Source of the DNA: Cristatella mucedo
Taxonomy: Eukaryota > Bryozoa > Phylactolaemata > Cristatellidae
Direction: 5' to 3'
DNA length: 64,000 nt
Assembly: GCA_009760855.2 (NCBI GenBank)
Contig: WPIO01000006.1
Coordinates: forward strand, 10,397,501-10,461,500
Below, in pieces: positions 14,395 through 22,371 of the stretch. The notes under the pieces are model-generated. The model made no database searches. It saw only the letters and a list, made by a program, of their open reading frames with translations, and was not told the origin of the DNA. Numbering within the stretch: position 1 is the first letter of the stretch; every line of letters starts with the position of its first letter. The translations under genes and the position numbers were made by a program.

Positions 14395-16432
14395 AAGCAT
14401 TGGTGAAGTGCATCCTACTGAATCTTTGTTCCACGAGCATTTATGGATGCCCCAGGGCAGGTTGAAATGGAGCCGACTGATCAGCAAACGCTGCTGCTTC
14501 TGGCAGTGGTCCAGCATGCATGTAACGTATCCTCATGTGTGGTTTTTCGTAACCTGTTTCGTTAAATCGAAAGTGTAAAGTTCCTTGATTTATTGTGGGG
14601 CGCTGGGTGCCTTGATTACCCTCTTTCGGCTTGATTACCCAATACATTTCCGATTCATGTACATTCATACAATTTATGGCCGATTGTTTATACATTTTCA
14701 GTCAAACTCACTAGACGTGCTTGCAAAAAGTGGGCCTTTTCCGGGGTTTTAAACCTAATTATTCTTTGCCTCACTTGTAAAGATCTTTTAACAGGTTGCA
14801 TTGACAAAGCTATCCCTTGGCAAGTAGAGCAGTCACCCAACCATGTGAAGAGTCATGAGGTTTGATGATTATTCTGGCTCACTGAGTTTTTGGCCAGAAG
14901 ACTACTACAGGCTCCGTATTTTCAAGTTAATGAGTACTCGGGAGCTGGGGGAGATCTTTCATTAGCTACTAAACGTCCACTGGATGAAACGTTTAATTTC
15001 GGGTTGTGCGTATTGCAGCCGCACCCATACAGCGCTGTCTGCGTTCAAGCTCTGGCATACCACCCCGGGCAGCATTCTAACTCTGTGACCTCATGATCAG
15101 GACTCTCTCCCTCCCCCCTCCCGACGGTTTGCTGCATCCGGTGGCTCAGGTTTGTTGCTTCTCACTATTGAATGGATGGATGGATGGATGGGGGAGTGGC
15201 TCGCTCACTGCTTTAGCTTCTGTTTGTTAATGACCTATATGTATCGTGGCTTATAAGTGAAACGGTTTGCAGTTCTTCGTGCGTTAACCACGGTCGTTAC
15301 CTTTGCCTTCACGGCAGCTGCCACCGACGAGTGAGATTGGGGCTCGGAGCACGCTCGCAAATCCTTTTGAATTTTCCATTTCCTGCTAGGCTGGTCCCCG
15401 AGCTGCCCAAGCTCTGCACCAGTCGCTCGTCGGAAGAACGAGGCAGCACCGAGCGGCCCGTGCCTGCGACGTTCGAGTGGACCCTGCAGCAGTGTACCTC
15501 AGGCGACCTGCCGCTGGCCGCTGGCCACTCGAGTGACGACGATGAGCCTCGTTGTGAGAGCTGCAGACCAGCATGCACCACTGCAGCCGGCAGCAGAGGC
15601 GTCGGCTGCTGCCAGCAGCTGGCACGGCTGCGTGGCTACCTGCTGACGTGGAAGCTTCTGGTCAAATACCTGCAGTACTGCGCCTCAGAGGTGAGGCAAA
15701 GGGGGAGCTGACTCTCGATGCGCCTGCAGCAAGCCACCTGAAGCCAGTGTGCCCTCGAGGTGGGCGTGGGGGAGCTTCGAGAGCGAGGCTGTAGTGTCGC
15801 TTGCATCACCCGACTGGCATTTGCTTTTGGACAACCCCTGGACCTTTACCCAGTGGCGATGTGCACACACTTCACTACCCAAAGTAGTGCTTTCGATTTC
15901 TGCAGGCAATCATTGATTGCCCACTGCTGGCAATAAATACAATACAATGCAATAATGTCCGGCCGACCCGTACACTCCCGGGAGGAGTAGATATTGCGGC
16001 AGGTGCCCACTGTCGTCCAGGCAAGCTGGTGCGAGATTAGTTTGGCACTTGCTGAATTGGGGAAAGGGGTGGGACTGCCCTACCCTTTCCTCGGCCACTC
16101 GCGAGTATCAACAGTTTGCTCGGAGGGACACTGCAGAGAACAAGCTATGCATGCTGGGAGCTTGAAAGTGTGATCCTGGGCCTTGACATGCACGGCTGGA
16201 TGCAGCGCAGATGTGAGGGTCTGTGAAGTTGGCACGAGCGTTGATTTGTCACTCCGAGGGCCGGCGGGTGCTGCTCGCTGAGGTAGCTGCTCGCTCAGTC
16301 TGGCGTCGGGTGCTCGGCCTTTTCCCAGTAGAAACTGCATTGAGTAAAGTGGAATTACAGTCCATCCTTTTTGTGCTGCTGCGTGCTATCAAGCTGAAGA
16401 CATCCGCTGCAGCTTGGTAAGCAGGTGTTGTC

Positions 16433-16502
<70 letters not shown>

Positions 16503-17249
16503 AGTAGTAGTAGTAGTAGTAGCAGTAGCAGTAGTAGGTCCGTGCCCGCTCTCGACATGCATGCCCGGAAGCTGCAACCGTGGATTTTGTGTAGACTACA
16601 TGCTGAGCTTAATCTATAGGTGTAGGCGGTCGGCTCGACAGTAGTACTGAACTTCTTGTAGCTGTAGATGTAGATGGGAAAACTGCACGGGTAGTTGTGG
16701 GTTGCCAGGCAGTAGGCTGAGCACGGGAGTTAGCACCCTCGCCCTGCAGCCGTCGGCAGTCAGAGCTATTTTGATGAAGAGAGAGAGAGCTGCTAGCTAC
16801 GTCGGGTGGGTGTCTGCCCCACCCAAGGCCATGCTACCTGCACACAAGCTGATCGCCAGAAATCGGTGGGTCTCTCTAGTTCTTTGGCAACCTACCATCC
16901 ACATGCCCTCGGTTACTTACCGGTGGGTAACCTAAGCCGGCAGGCTGATCCATCATCATCGGCATGCCATAGCCTGGTTGCTTTCGTAAGCAAGCGCTCT
17001 CGACGAGCGCTTTTGCGTAGCCTGCGGGCTGCATGCACTCTCATTCTCCATATTGTGCTAAAAATTCCACTGCTTCTTGTAACGGTAAGGTTCGCGTCGA
17101 ACACACCGAATACTTGAAGCAGCGGCAGCACGTGGACACGTTGCTCGACGTGCTAACCGACGTCGTGCCTATGGAGAGGATGGCCTCTGGAAAGCCTGCT
17201 TCGTACTCGTTCTCCAGGAACGCAACTGTCGACTTTAACGGTTTGTGCG

Positions 17250-17283
<34 letters not shown>

Positions 17284-18321
17284 GCTCTTCTCTTGACCTG
17301 ATTCGGCTGCCCCGACACTTGTCGTGGCGCGCCACACAAACCGTGAACGCACCTCGTGGTCTTGCTTCCCCCCCCAATGCAAATGGCAGCGAAAGAGCAG
17401 CAAACAGTGCATCGTGGCAGCAGCAGGCTATTTGTACATGCCCGTTCTTTCGTTCGACCGACGAAGTGGGACATTCTTTCCTCGTGACAGAGAGGGCTTG
17501 CCCCATTCGTCTCCGTCGAGCTGCTGATGCTGCTGGTGCTACGCGATTCGCTGCCGTATGTCAGCCGTCACAGCCAACGGCTCGACTTGCAATGCTCGAT
17601 GTGCGCGTTATCCCTAATGTGAACAAGACGTGGCGATGGTCGCAACCCACGTTTGACCAGTCGTCTTGTTGGCACGTTATTGCAAGAGTGAGCACCGTTT
17701 GCTCTCGACGTGCTGCTTGCAGTGTGCAACTTGTCAGCTAGTGCGATTTTGTGAAGAAACTCGTTCCTGCGATTTGGCCAGTGCTGGCTGAGAAATCTTA
17801 GCCCGTCGGCGGTTTCCGGTTCCGGAAGAAACAAATCAAAGATTTGCACTGTGGTGTTTGGAGTTGCTCCACGCGAGGCTGGTGCCATGCTCCCCTGAAC
17901 ACCGAAGGGAGTGACAGCGCATCTCAAGTGAGCGGCCTAGAGGTCTACTGTAGTGCTCACACGCTTGGCGGACACCAGGAGCCCGGCCGGCGATGCCAAG
18001 ACTGAGCTAGCTGCCCCTCGCTCTAGATGTGGCCTGACTGGCTTGCTCTGGTTAGTTTCAATCATGCCATTCACGTCCGAATTCGACGAGTCGGCTCCAG
18101 CAGGACCATGCTTCCACGTGCTCGATTTCTGTTGACTGATTGTGCAGTACAAGAACAGGGCGTACAAGGACAGGCTGTCCACCGAGTCCACCAGTAGCTG
18201 TACTGCTCTGAGGTGGTGGCCTCAAAGCGTGATCCCATCAAAACACAGTGGCGGCAAACTACTCTTACAGCCTATTTATTTGCTATGGCCATGCTCCAGC
18301 CTATCGAGCAAGAGGTGGAGA

Positions 18322-18376
<55 letters not shown>

Positions 18377-19887
18377 ACGAGAGACATAGGCAAAGAGAGA
18401 GAGAGAGACAGACAGAAAAGCACCTTTTAGTTTCCTTCTCTCATGCCTGCCCTTGCCACACTCGATGCCTGTTTCGTATCACATCGGACGTCATTCCTCG
18501 TGGAGGGTGCCTTACTTCTTCTGCCGACGATCTTACATCAGCTTTAGGCCTTTTCCATTCCAGCTGTTACCAACCTGCAAGAAGAGGTGGTGGCATTGAG
18601 CTACTCACTCTATTATTCGCTTCTCAAGACACTGCCAGTGCTTGTACGCAGATGGTGGGGTGACCTTGACAGAAGGAAGTCGCAAATTTTGGACAGGTTA
18701 GTTGCAGATCCTCGTCGTGTGCGCTGCGTCATGGCTTGTTCTGACGTGGCCGGTCACTGGCCTTGACATCGCCCGGGTTTGCCAGTGTTTTGCATGCTAC
18801 TGCAAAGTGCATAGCCATCAGGTGCCTTATGGCGTGGAAGTGCACTGGGACTTGATGTTAAGGCCGGTGACCGTGTTCGGAACATATTATGCACATGTAG
18901 ATACAGTGACATCCGTATGAACTAGGTCGTTTTAAAACTTCAAAGTTTTTCTGTTAAGCAGTCGGGTTATGGGAAAGCACCAGGCAGGAAGCCTGTCGCG
19001 AATCTGATGCTTGGCTCTGCTCCATAAGTTGGCTCATCTGGGGTATGCATTTTCCAGATTCACGACTCGATACGTAAGCGCCGACCTTTGCTGTGAAGAA
19101 ATGGAGGCAGCTCAAGCGGGGAAGACGCAGTTCGACAACCTCACCGTACGTCGGCTGGGCAGTAAAGAAACGAAGCAAGGCTTTTCCTGTGGGTTGGGGA
19201 GGGAGGGAGAGAGCTGCCGTCAATCCCTTTGACTGTCGCTCTGAAAATCTCTGTCGCGGGTCAAGGTTCGGCCCGCAGCTCGGGAGGTGGTAGCATTGTA
19301 CGCCGTGGAAGAGTTCTCGATGGAGCTTGTCATCAAGCTGCCGTCCAACTTCCCGCTCGGCCTGGCCGAGGTGGAGTGCAGCAAGCGTCTTGGCGTGGCT
19401 CCCGCCGAGTGGCGCACGTGGATGCTGCAGCTGACCACGTTCCTCACCCAGCAAGTGAGTCTGGCACGTGCTGCACCAGCTCCTGCGTCCACAGTCCACC
19501 GCTGCCTGCCTAGCTCGCCACGTCAGCGTGGGCGTGTCGTGCACAGGCAGCGTTATGCTCACTGCCGCTCGCTCTGCAGAACGGCTCCATCACCAACGCC
19601 ATATGCTCGTGGAAGCGGAACCTCGACAAGAAGTTTGAGGGCGTGGAGGAGTGCTACATCTGCTACTCGGTCCTTCACGGCTCCAACTTGCAATTGCCGA
19701 AGCAGCAGTGCCGCACGTGTCACAAGAAGTTTCACTCTGACTGTCTGGTATGGCTGACGTTTACGCGGCCATCTGCCTACCCGTGCATGCCTCTGAATGG
19801 CGCACACCCCTGACTCTGACACTCTCCCACCGTGTATGCTGTCCAACTCTGTGCACACCGAGCGTCGTTTTTATTGTGTGTGTGTGC

Positions 19888-19922
<35 letters not shown>

Positions 19923-20313
19923 CGTGCGTGTGTGCGTGCGTGTGTGTGCGTGCGTGCGCGTGTGTCGGAATGCGGACGTCGCCAGTGTGGATCGTCTGTT
20001 TGCCGGCGCGGCTCGTCAGGGTATCTGTTCTCGTGGTATCACTACTTTTGCCTCCATCTTTCGGCTCTGTCCCTGTCCGCCCTGCTTGCCCCGGCGTGCC
20101 ACAGCACGCCGGATGTGTGAGACTTTGCACCTCTACACAAGCGTTCAGCCTCTCGTCTTTAGGTAGTGCGCTAGTACGTCGCTAGCAGCAGTGTCGGTGA
20201 CAGTGAGGCTGATCGCCCAGCTTTGATGAGTTGTGCCCTTTCTCCTGTTGCAGTACAAATGGTTTTCGTCGAGTCAGAAGTCGACTTGCCCACTCTGCAG
20301 GGACCTCTTCTAG
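154..20313 (+). CDS. LTN1: Listerin E3 ubiquitin ligase, C-terminal half (15 exons)
   Basis: Listerin binds the 60S subunit of split, stalled ribosomes and ubiquitinates the trapped nascent chain, working with NEMF and the p97 complex in the cytosol. Proposed exons: 154-320, 4977-5095, 5160-5411, 5526-5677, 7520-7655, 7742-7886, 9030-9237, 10838-11108, 15390-15690, 17090-17240, 18564-18696, 19058-19145, 19266-19454, 19580-19747, 20254-20313. All junctions keep frame and the sum gives about 845 residues plus the stop. The last exons match the family strongly: a segment like LRGYLLTWK, then the RWD-like region with LPSNFPLG, then a RING with CYIC, CRTC, HSDC and CPLC ending two residues after CRD. 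Listerins are usually about 1,700 residues, so the N-terminal half must lie upstream of base 1. The first exon is the least certain. Exons 3' of 7.5 kb are well supported by phase and by family resemblance. Confidence 0.88.
461..620 (+). mobile_element. hAT-type nonautonomous element, 5' end
   Basis: Begins with CAGTGGTTCTTAACTTTG, the form of the terminal inverted repeat of many Charlie-like hAT elements. It continues with a degraded body containing ATGGACCCTCTCCCAAGAAA. I do not see the matching 3' terminus, so the copy is truncated or its end has decayed. It lies in the first LTN1 intron of the window. Confidence 0.45.
861..1000 (+). mobile_element. SINE1, tRNA-derived
   Basis: The head has a pol III A box (TGGCCCAATGGTTAAGG) and a B-box-like GTGGGGTCAAGCCC. 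The tail is GCACCTGAATAGAGATTAAG then a GGCGCTATGCAAATGAA end, the same hairpin-forming 3' end found in the CR1-like LINEs here. Other copies are near 6.06, 13.5, 26.0, 26.1 and 63.5 kb. Confidence 0.75.
1340..1800 (+). mobile_element. CR1-like LINE fragment, old
   Basis: Decayed reverse-transcriptase C-terminal coding: GMGKPSVLLIVEDLTFRIG and NNIGVRFQNDESL correspond to MGKPSVIQKLERLTFKVG and RNLGVIFQSDLSL in the intact copy at 29.5-31.3 kb. It is only moderately similar, so it is an old copy or a sister subfamily. Confidence 0.65.
1830..2780 (-). mobile_element. CR1-like LINE fragment, old
   Basis: Reads as the same LINE in reverse: the AGATCTTGAAGTCGATGCGA stretch at about 2117 equals the KQRIDFKVLS coding segment, and farther right are the counterparts of GKPS and of the YADD-upstream region. 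No frame is intact. It abuts the + strand fragment on its left, so the two are separate insertions. Confidence 0.6.
2800..3690 (+). mobile_element. CR1-like LINE, 3' third
   Basis: Codes MGKPSVIQKLERLTLKIGSA, then KLVHAFVTSHLDFCNSLLA, then LHWLPVKQRIDFKVL with frameshifts. Ends with the family 3' hairpin and a (TATT/TTA)n tail at 3590-3680. 5' truncated. Lies in an LTN1 intron in the sense orientation. Confidence 0.85.
3760..4680. other. LTN1 intron, nothing recognised
   Basis: No family resemblance and no exon that fits the LTN1 phases. A short GGGGA repeat occurs near 3890. Confidence 0.4.
4681..4771 (+). repeat. (GT)n microsatellite
   Basis: About 90 bp of GT with a few GC and AT interruptions, in an LTN1 intron about 200 bp upstream of the exon at 4977. 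Confidence 0.95.
4977..5095 (+). CDS. LTN1: LTN1 exon (HEAT/ARM-like region)
   Basis: Acceptor TTGCTTAG, donor GTATGC. Read from the first base the frame gives ASRAYCAKMVDAV and later VNRTPETLLNSCTVTG, and ends in phase 2. The next exon starts with a single completing base at 5160, so the two join in frame. Another open frame exists here, but it does not join to an open frame downstream. The segment belongs to the helical-repeat middle of listerin by position only. Confidence 0.6.
5160..5411 (+). CDS. LTN1: LTN1 exon
   Basis: Acceptor TGCTTAG and donor GTAGGT. After one completing base the frame reads VHTTVVRLFERIS, then a Ser/Ala/Gly-rich stretch, and ends VLPDPLTYVH plus two bases that pair with the first base of the exon at 5526 to give Arg. 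Phase agreement at both ends is the main support. The intron on the left is only 64 bp. Confidence 0.62.
5526..5677 (+). CDS. LTN1: LTN1 exon
   Basis: Acceptor CTTTGCAG and donor GTAAGC. The frame reads LQSLTEEEYQLVYVLLGEL and then a Gly/Ala linker and LLSLLAQANVG, a helical pattern. One base is left over (phase 1), and the exon at 7520 supplies the other two, giving Cys followed by SMRILFALGSVL. Confidence 0.68.
6055..6105 (+). mobile_element. SINE1 3' end fragment
   Basis: GATTAAGCTCCTTTAGGGTG followed by CCATGCAAATGAAA and a T run matches the SINE1 tail. The tRNA-like head is missing. Confidence 0.5.
6779..7390 (-). mobile_element. CR1-like LINE fragment, old
   Basis: An (AATA)n/(AAT)n tail at 6779-6800 is followed by the family 3' hairpin (CACCCTAAGAGAACTTAACC) and then, in reverse, the noncoding end and RT C-terminus. 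The GATCTTGAAATCGTTTCGAT stretch near 7316 is the KQRIDFKVL region. Strongly diverged. Confidence 0.6.
7520..7655 (+). CDS. LTN1: LTN1 exon
   Basis: A strong acceptor (T-rich tract ending TTCAAG) and donor GTAAGG. After two bases the frame reads SMRILFALGSVLASRKF and ends HAPIVGK plus two bases of Arg completed at 7742. Hydrophobic helical spacing fits the repeat region of listerin. The following intron is 86 bp, one of the shortest in the gene. Confidence 0.75.
7742..7886 (+). CDS. LTN1: LTN1 exon
   Basis: Acceptor after a CTTTCTCTTTTTATAG tract. The frame reads SLTECDVAVVKWNIAAMRLL and ends NKQWDVLLCWLVDWTE in phase 0 before a GTGTGC donor. A QWD-x-LLC-x-L-x-W segment in this position resembles listerin proteins. 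The next exon (9030) also starts in phase 0. Confidence 0.8.
8100..8700 (+). mobile_element. CR1-like LINE fragment, old
   Basis: Diverged remnants in order: TGCAACTGTCCCGTTTCAGC with a following CATCGACTTGCACTGGC (LLADLHWLPV region), a PHQALHR-like stretch near 8334, AAATCATCTGAAGACC (LKSFGDRAF region), and the 3' end with GAGCACCTAGAAGCAGAG near 8647. No intact frame. Confidence 0.6.
9030..9237 (+). CDS. LTN1: LTN1 exon
   Basis: Acceptor GCCTTGCAG, donor GTGAGC. The frame starts CIAYVDEKRCAFIELAYVSS and ends LYLNILPWVFS plus one base. The open frame continues on both sides beyond the splice sites, but only this part joins in phase to its neighbours (Gly codon completed at 10838). Confidence 0.78.
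9238..10837 (+). other. LTN1 intron
   Basis: No transposon family recognised. Contains a 23-bp direct duplication (CATTTCGAAAAACCTGTACT plus three more bases) at about 10336-10384 and three copies of TGTGCTTGGACGTT at about 10752-10797. Confidence 0.5.
10838..11108 (+). CDS. LTN1: LTN1 exon with Ala-rich insert
   Basis: A good polypyrimidine tract (TCTTTTTCCTGCACCAG) precedes it and GTAAGT follows. After two bases the frame reads PPKGLLPFHGSRFVLSCLYR, then an Ala/Gln/Arg-rich stretch of about 25 residues, then LAYVIERLFVQLL and LQAAAYVLLL plus two bases. The second half resembles the listerin segment just before the C-terminal module. The Ala-rich stretch looks like lineage-specific expansion in GC-rich DNA. 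Confidence 0.82.
11883..12080 (-). mobile_element. CR1-like LINE 3' end
   Basis: Starts with (AAT)n, then CACTTGATAAAGCGCCCTCA and the rest of the family 3' noncoding region in reverse. Close in sequence to the copy at 29.5 kb, so it is fairly young, but severely 5' truncated. Confidence 0.8.
12780..13070 (+). mobile_element. CR1-like LINE 3' end
   Basis: Codes KLKSFEDRAFSLYAPKAWN, then DLTTFKTKLKTHLF, the last residues of the LINE ORF, followed by the 3' region near 13010 (CCCAGAGAGAGACTTAGTTC) and an A/T-rich tail. The hairpin is poorly kept. Confidence 0.75.
13408..13470 (+). repeat. (TA)n microsatellite
   Basis: TA dinucleotides with a few CATA units. It directly abuts the 3' end of a reversed SINE1, which suggests that it grew from the SINE tail. 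Confidence 0.9.
13471..13590 (-). mobile_element. SINE1 copy
   Basis: Reverse orientation: ATTCATTTGTATAGC, AGAACTTAATCTGTATTCAG, then CCACGGGGCTCAAGCC (B box region). The head beyond the B box is lost. Confidence 0.7.
14331..14396 (+). repeat. (CT)n microsatellite
   Basis: Nearly pure CT over about 64 bp in an LTN1 intron, transcribed as a long pyrimidine tract. No exon follows it closely. Confidence 0.95.
15170..15192 (+). repeat. (TGGA)n short tandem repeat
   Basis: About five tetranucleotide units about 200 bp upstream of the LTN1 exon at 15390. Confidence 0.85.
15390..15690 (+). CDS. LTN1: LTN1 exon (LRGYLLTWK segment)
   Basis: Acceptor TCCTGCTAG, donor GTGAGG. One base completes Lys from the previous exon to give LLLKLVPELPKL. 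An acidic, Cys-rich linker (HSSDDDEPRCESC) follows, then QLARLRGYLLTWKLLVKYLQ and CASE. LxGYLLTWKL is a recognisable listerin segment. It ends in phase 0 and joins the exon at 17090. Confidence 0.88.
16432..16537 (+). repeat. (CT)n followed by (AGT)n
   Basis: About 70 bp of CT runs directly into about 11 AGT/AGC triplets. Compound microsatellite in the LTN1 intron 15691-17089. Confidence 0.95.
17090..17240 (+). CDS. LTN1: LTN1 exon
   Basis: The frame reads VRVEHTEYLKQRQHVDTLLD, matching the listerin helix after the YLLTWK segment, and ends NATVDFN plus one base. The acceptor (GGTAAG) has a weak tract and the donor is GTTTGT. The leftover G joins two bases at 18564 to give Ala. The skipped 18148 segment therefore is not needed. 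Confidence 0.78.
17250..17282 (+). repeat. (CT)n microsatellite
   Basis: Begins only 10 bp after the LTN1 donor at 17240. Confidence 0.95.
18318..18372 (+). repeat. (GA)n microsatellite
   Basis: About 54 bp of GA with a second shorter GA run at 18395-18410, inside the LTN1 intron before the exon at 18564. Confidence 0.95.
18564..18696 (+). CDS. LTN1: LTN1 exon (LVRRWW segment)
   Basis: Acceptor CCATTCCAG, donor GTTAGT. The frame reads VTNLQEEVVALSYSLYYSLL then LPVLVRRWWGD, corresponding to the LPxxVRxWW motif of listerins, and KSQILDR, where the Arg codon is completed at 19058 to give the DRFTTRYVS sequence that starts the RWD-like region. Confidence 0.92.
19058..19145 (+). CDS. LTN1: LTN1 exon (start of RWD-like region)
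   Basis: Acceptor TTTTCCAG, donor GTACGT. One base completes Arg; the frame then reads FTTRYVSADLCCEEMEAAQA and ends FDNLT. Vertebrate listerins have the same DRFTxxYVS and a following short linker into the RWD-like domain. Confidence 0.92.
19266..19454 (+). CDS. LTN1: LTN1 exon (RWD-like domain)
   Basis: The frame reads VRPAAREVVALYAVEEFSME, LVIKLPSNFPLGLAEVE, RLGVAPAEWRTWMLQLTTFL and TQQ, a close match to the listerin RWD-like domain that contacts the ribosome near the exit tunnel. Phase 0 at both ends. The acceptor used (TCAAG at 19265) is weaker than CCGCAG 13 bases on, but only the former keeps frame. Donor GTGAGT. Confidence 0.94.
19580..19747 (+). CDS. LTN1: LTN1 exon (first part of RING)
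   Basis: Exactly 56 codons, phase 0 at both ends, acceptor CTCTGCAG, donor GTATGG. It reads NGSITNAICSWKRNLDKKFE then GVEECYICYSVLHG, LPKQQCRTCHKKFHSDCL. Zinc ligands visible are CYIC, CRTC and HSDC. The 126-bp intron before it is unusually short; the one after it holds a GT tract. Confidence 0.97.
19877..19965 (+). repeat. (GT)n microsatellite
   Basis: GT with GC interruptions, within the last LTN1 intron between the two RING exons. Confidence 0.95.
20254..20313 (+). CDS. LTN1: LTN1 last exon (end of RING) and stop
   Basis: Acceptor CCTGTTGCAG. Nineteen codons, YKWFSSSQKSTCPLCRDLF, then TAG. CPLC is the last zinc-ligand pair of the C4HC3 RING, and the protein ends only a few residues later, as in other listerins. 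I see no canonical AATAAA in the next several hundred bases. Confidence 0.97.
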   Translation, partial: YKWFSSSQKSTCPLCRDLF

Positions 20314-21160
20314 CCAGAGCTGCTGCTTTGTGCCGTGTGCTTACCTCGATGCAGCACGTGTTCAATGCACGTGCGTCGCCTCACGTGGTTGAGGGCCGGT
20401 TTGCCTTAGCCATACCCGGAACCAAAGTGATGTGATTCTCTGTGTGACTGATTAGACCGGCAGTTAGACAAACGAGAGAATAAGCATGGCTAAATTGATT
20501 TTGTCTTGACCTGCCGGGGAGGGAGTCCAAGGCTGTGCACACTTTTAGGTTCCGGGCGACTGGCGATGTAGCAGCTGAGCGCAGAAACACAATCTCTGCC
20601 GGGCCGGCTGCATGTGATTCTCATCATACTAACGGGCAGAGGTGCAATAAGTGCACTGCATCACTTGATTCACTGACGATTCGATCAAGCCGACTTATTT
20701 ATAGATTATGGTTTACTGCTGCCGTATAGAACTTGGTGGCCACCTGAAGTGCTGGCATAGCTCTTGTGGTATAGAGCCAGTGGACTTCCTAACAGTGTTG
20801 CTTGCTTTGCGGAGAATTCTGTTGGAGCCTATATCTGTTGCTGTTGCCTATAAGTGGCATGCTGTTTAAGTTTCGTTAAAAATGTCAGACATGCTTAGCT
20901 GATTCGAATGCTTCCTTGCAGTTCATTACACACGATTCACGGAATTATTAGATTGCCATTTTGCTTAATTGTACCACAGACACATAGTGGTCCTTGGATA
21001 AACATTACAACAGGTTGTATTCTTGCTGCGTTTGCTGGCGAGAGACCTTTGCAGTGGCCAGCTAGTACGGGGCCGAACACCAACCTACAAATTAGATTAG
21101 CTGCTGCTTATACATCAATTTAGTTTCAGTAGGACTCACTTGTAAAATGCCCTGCTGTTG
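20314..21160. other. LTN1 3' flank
   Basis: 3' UTR and intergenic DNA. I find no canonical poly(A) signal close to the stop and no recognised repeat until about 21.16 kb. Confidence 0.4.
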
Positions 21161-21385
21161 ACCGGACTTCATGTGGCTACCATCTGCCTACCCGTACTAT
21201 CCCGGCTTGTGCCCTTAGTCGTCTGCAATTGGTGCAAAACTGAGCGCGTATCTGGTCCGAGGTCAACATCATAGTCATAACTACCACACCCCACTGCTTC
21301 TTTCTGAGCTTCACTGGCTCTCTATCAAGCATCCAATCGATTTCAAGATCTACCATCTAGCTAAATGGTTGCGTCTGCCGGGCCG
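21160..21385 (+). mobile_element. CR1-like LINE fragment, old
   Basis: TCGTCTGCAATTGGTGCAAA followed by ACTGAGC corresponds to RLQLVQNSA, and TTTCTGAGCTTCACTGGCTC to SELHWL. Short, diverged and with stops. Confidence 0.5.
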
Positions 21386-21679
21386 TACATGCCCACTAGA
21401 ATGCAAGCCACTTAATCGGCATCGCTGAGTTATGGGATAGCACCTTAAATACGCCTGTTAAATGTCAGCTCTCTAAACACCAAGTGGTTACTTATCCGTG
21501 ATCAGCCTGTCTAGGGGAAGGTAGATGCATTTCTGCTGACCGAAACGTGGATGGCCGTCTTCGACAGCTACCTAAATTTTGAAAGCTTCGTTAAGAAGAC
21601 TACTTCTATAGCTAGCCATCACCTCCGATCTCTATTTAAGATTAGGAACTGTATTCCACGGCAGCTTGCAAAGAATTTA

Positions 21680-22330
21680 ACTATCTCCCTAGTTTAGTCT
21701 CGGCCTTGATTATTATAATTCCATTTCAGCTAGGCCACCAAAAAAGCCACTAGGTCACTGCAGCTGATGATAATGGCTTCAAGGCTAGTTAACAAATTCC
21801 AGAGGTTTGACAATGCGTCTCCTTACCTGAAAGAGCTTGGATGGCTGCCTGTTGCTCAGTGGATACAGAGTAGATATCTTACGCCGACCCACACGGCCAA
21901 CCACGGGTTGGCTCTTTCATATCTAGCTAAACTGCTGCACCAGTTTCAGCTTCCTCACGCCCTTAGATCATCTATGGACAATAAATTAGCTATTCCATTA
22001 CTCAAGTCAAGGTGACGAAGGTGAAGCTTTTAATCTGCAGGTCCTAGACCGCGAGACTAACTTCCACAATTCTTAGTCAACGACGGTTACTCTCCTGTTG
22101 GCCTGGGCTGCCTCTTCTATCCTACTCACTACCTCATCTGCCCTCCCGATCCAGATGTGCTTCTAACTTTCTCTTTGTTTCGTGATATAATTCTGCTGGC
22201 TACAGAAAGCCTGCGAAGCCTCCTGGAAGGCTTGAGTTCGCTATAGAAAAAAAAACACAGTAGAACCAACTTTGTCTTTGTGGCGTTACAGACGGAGATA
22301 TGTTACATTGCACACACTGCTACTGCTGCG
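21680..22330 (+). mobile_element. LINE family 2 (L2/CR1 group), 3' part
   Basis: Decayed RT C-terminus: LIMASRLVNKFQRFDNASPY, LKELGWLPVAQWIQSRYLT, GLALSYLAKLLHQFQLPHAL. It ends with a tail of the form GTTACAGACGGAGATATGTT and ACATT near 22290-22310. Distinct from the more common CR1-like family. Other copies: 28.33-28.48, 48.21-48.33, 50.29-51.0 and 57.55 kb. Confidence 0.75.
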
Positions 22331-22371
22331 GAATACTCATACTTATTTCCTGCTTTTTTTTGATGATGCAG

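Noticed and set aside
16218-16416. Open stretch with donor GTAAGC in an LTN1 intron (KLARALICHSEGRRVLLAEV...)
   Set aside because: The flanking exons 15390-15690 and 17090-17240 join directly in phase and in family sequence; including it would add residues listerins lack here and break phase (it ends in phase 2).
18148-18210. Exon-like YKNRAYKDRLSTEST after TTGTGCAG
   Set aside because: The G left at 17240 needs two bases from the next exon. 18564 supplies them and gives the expected listerin sequence; 18148 in that phase hits a stop, and no good donor follows.
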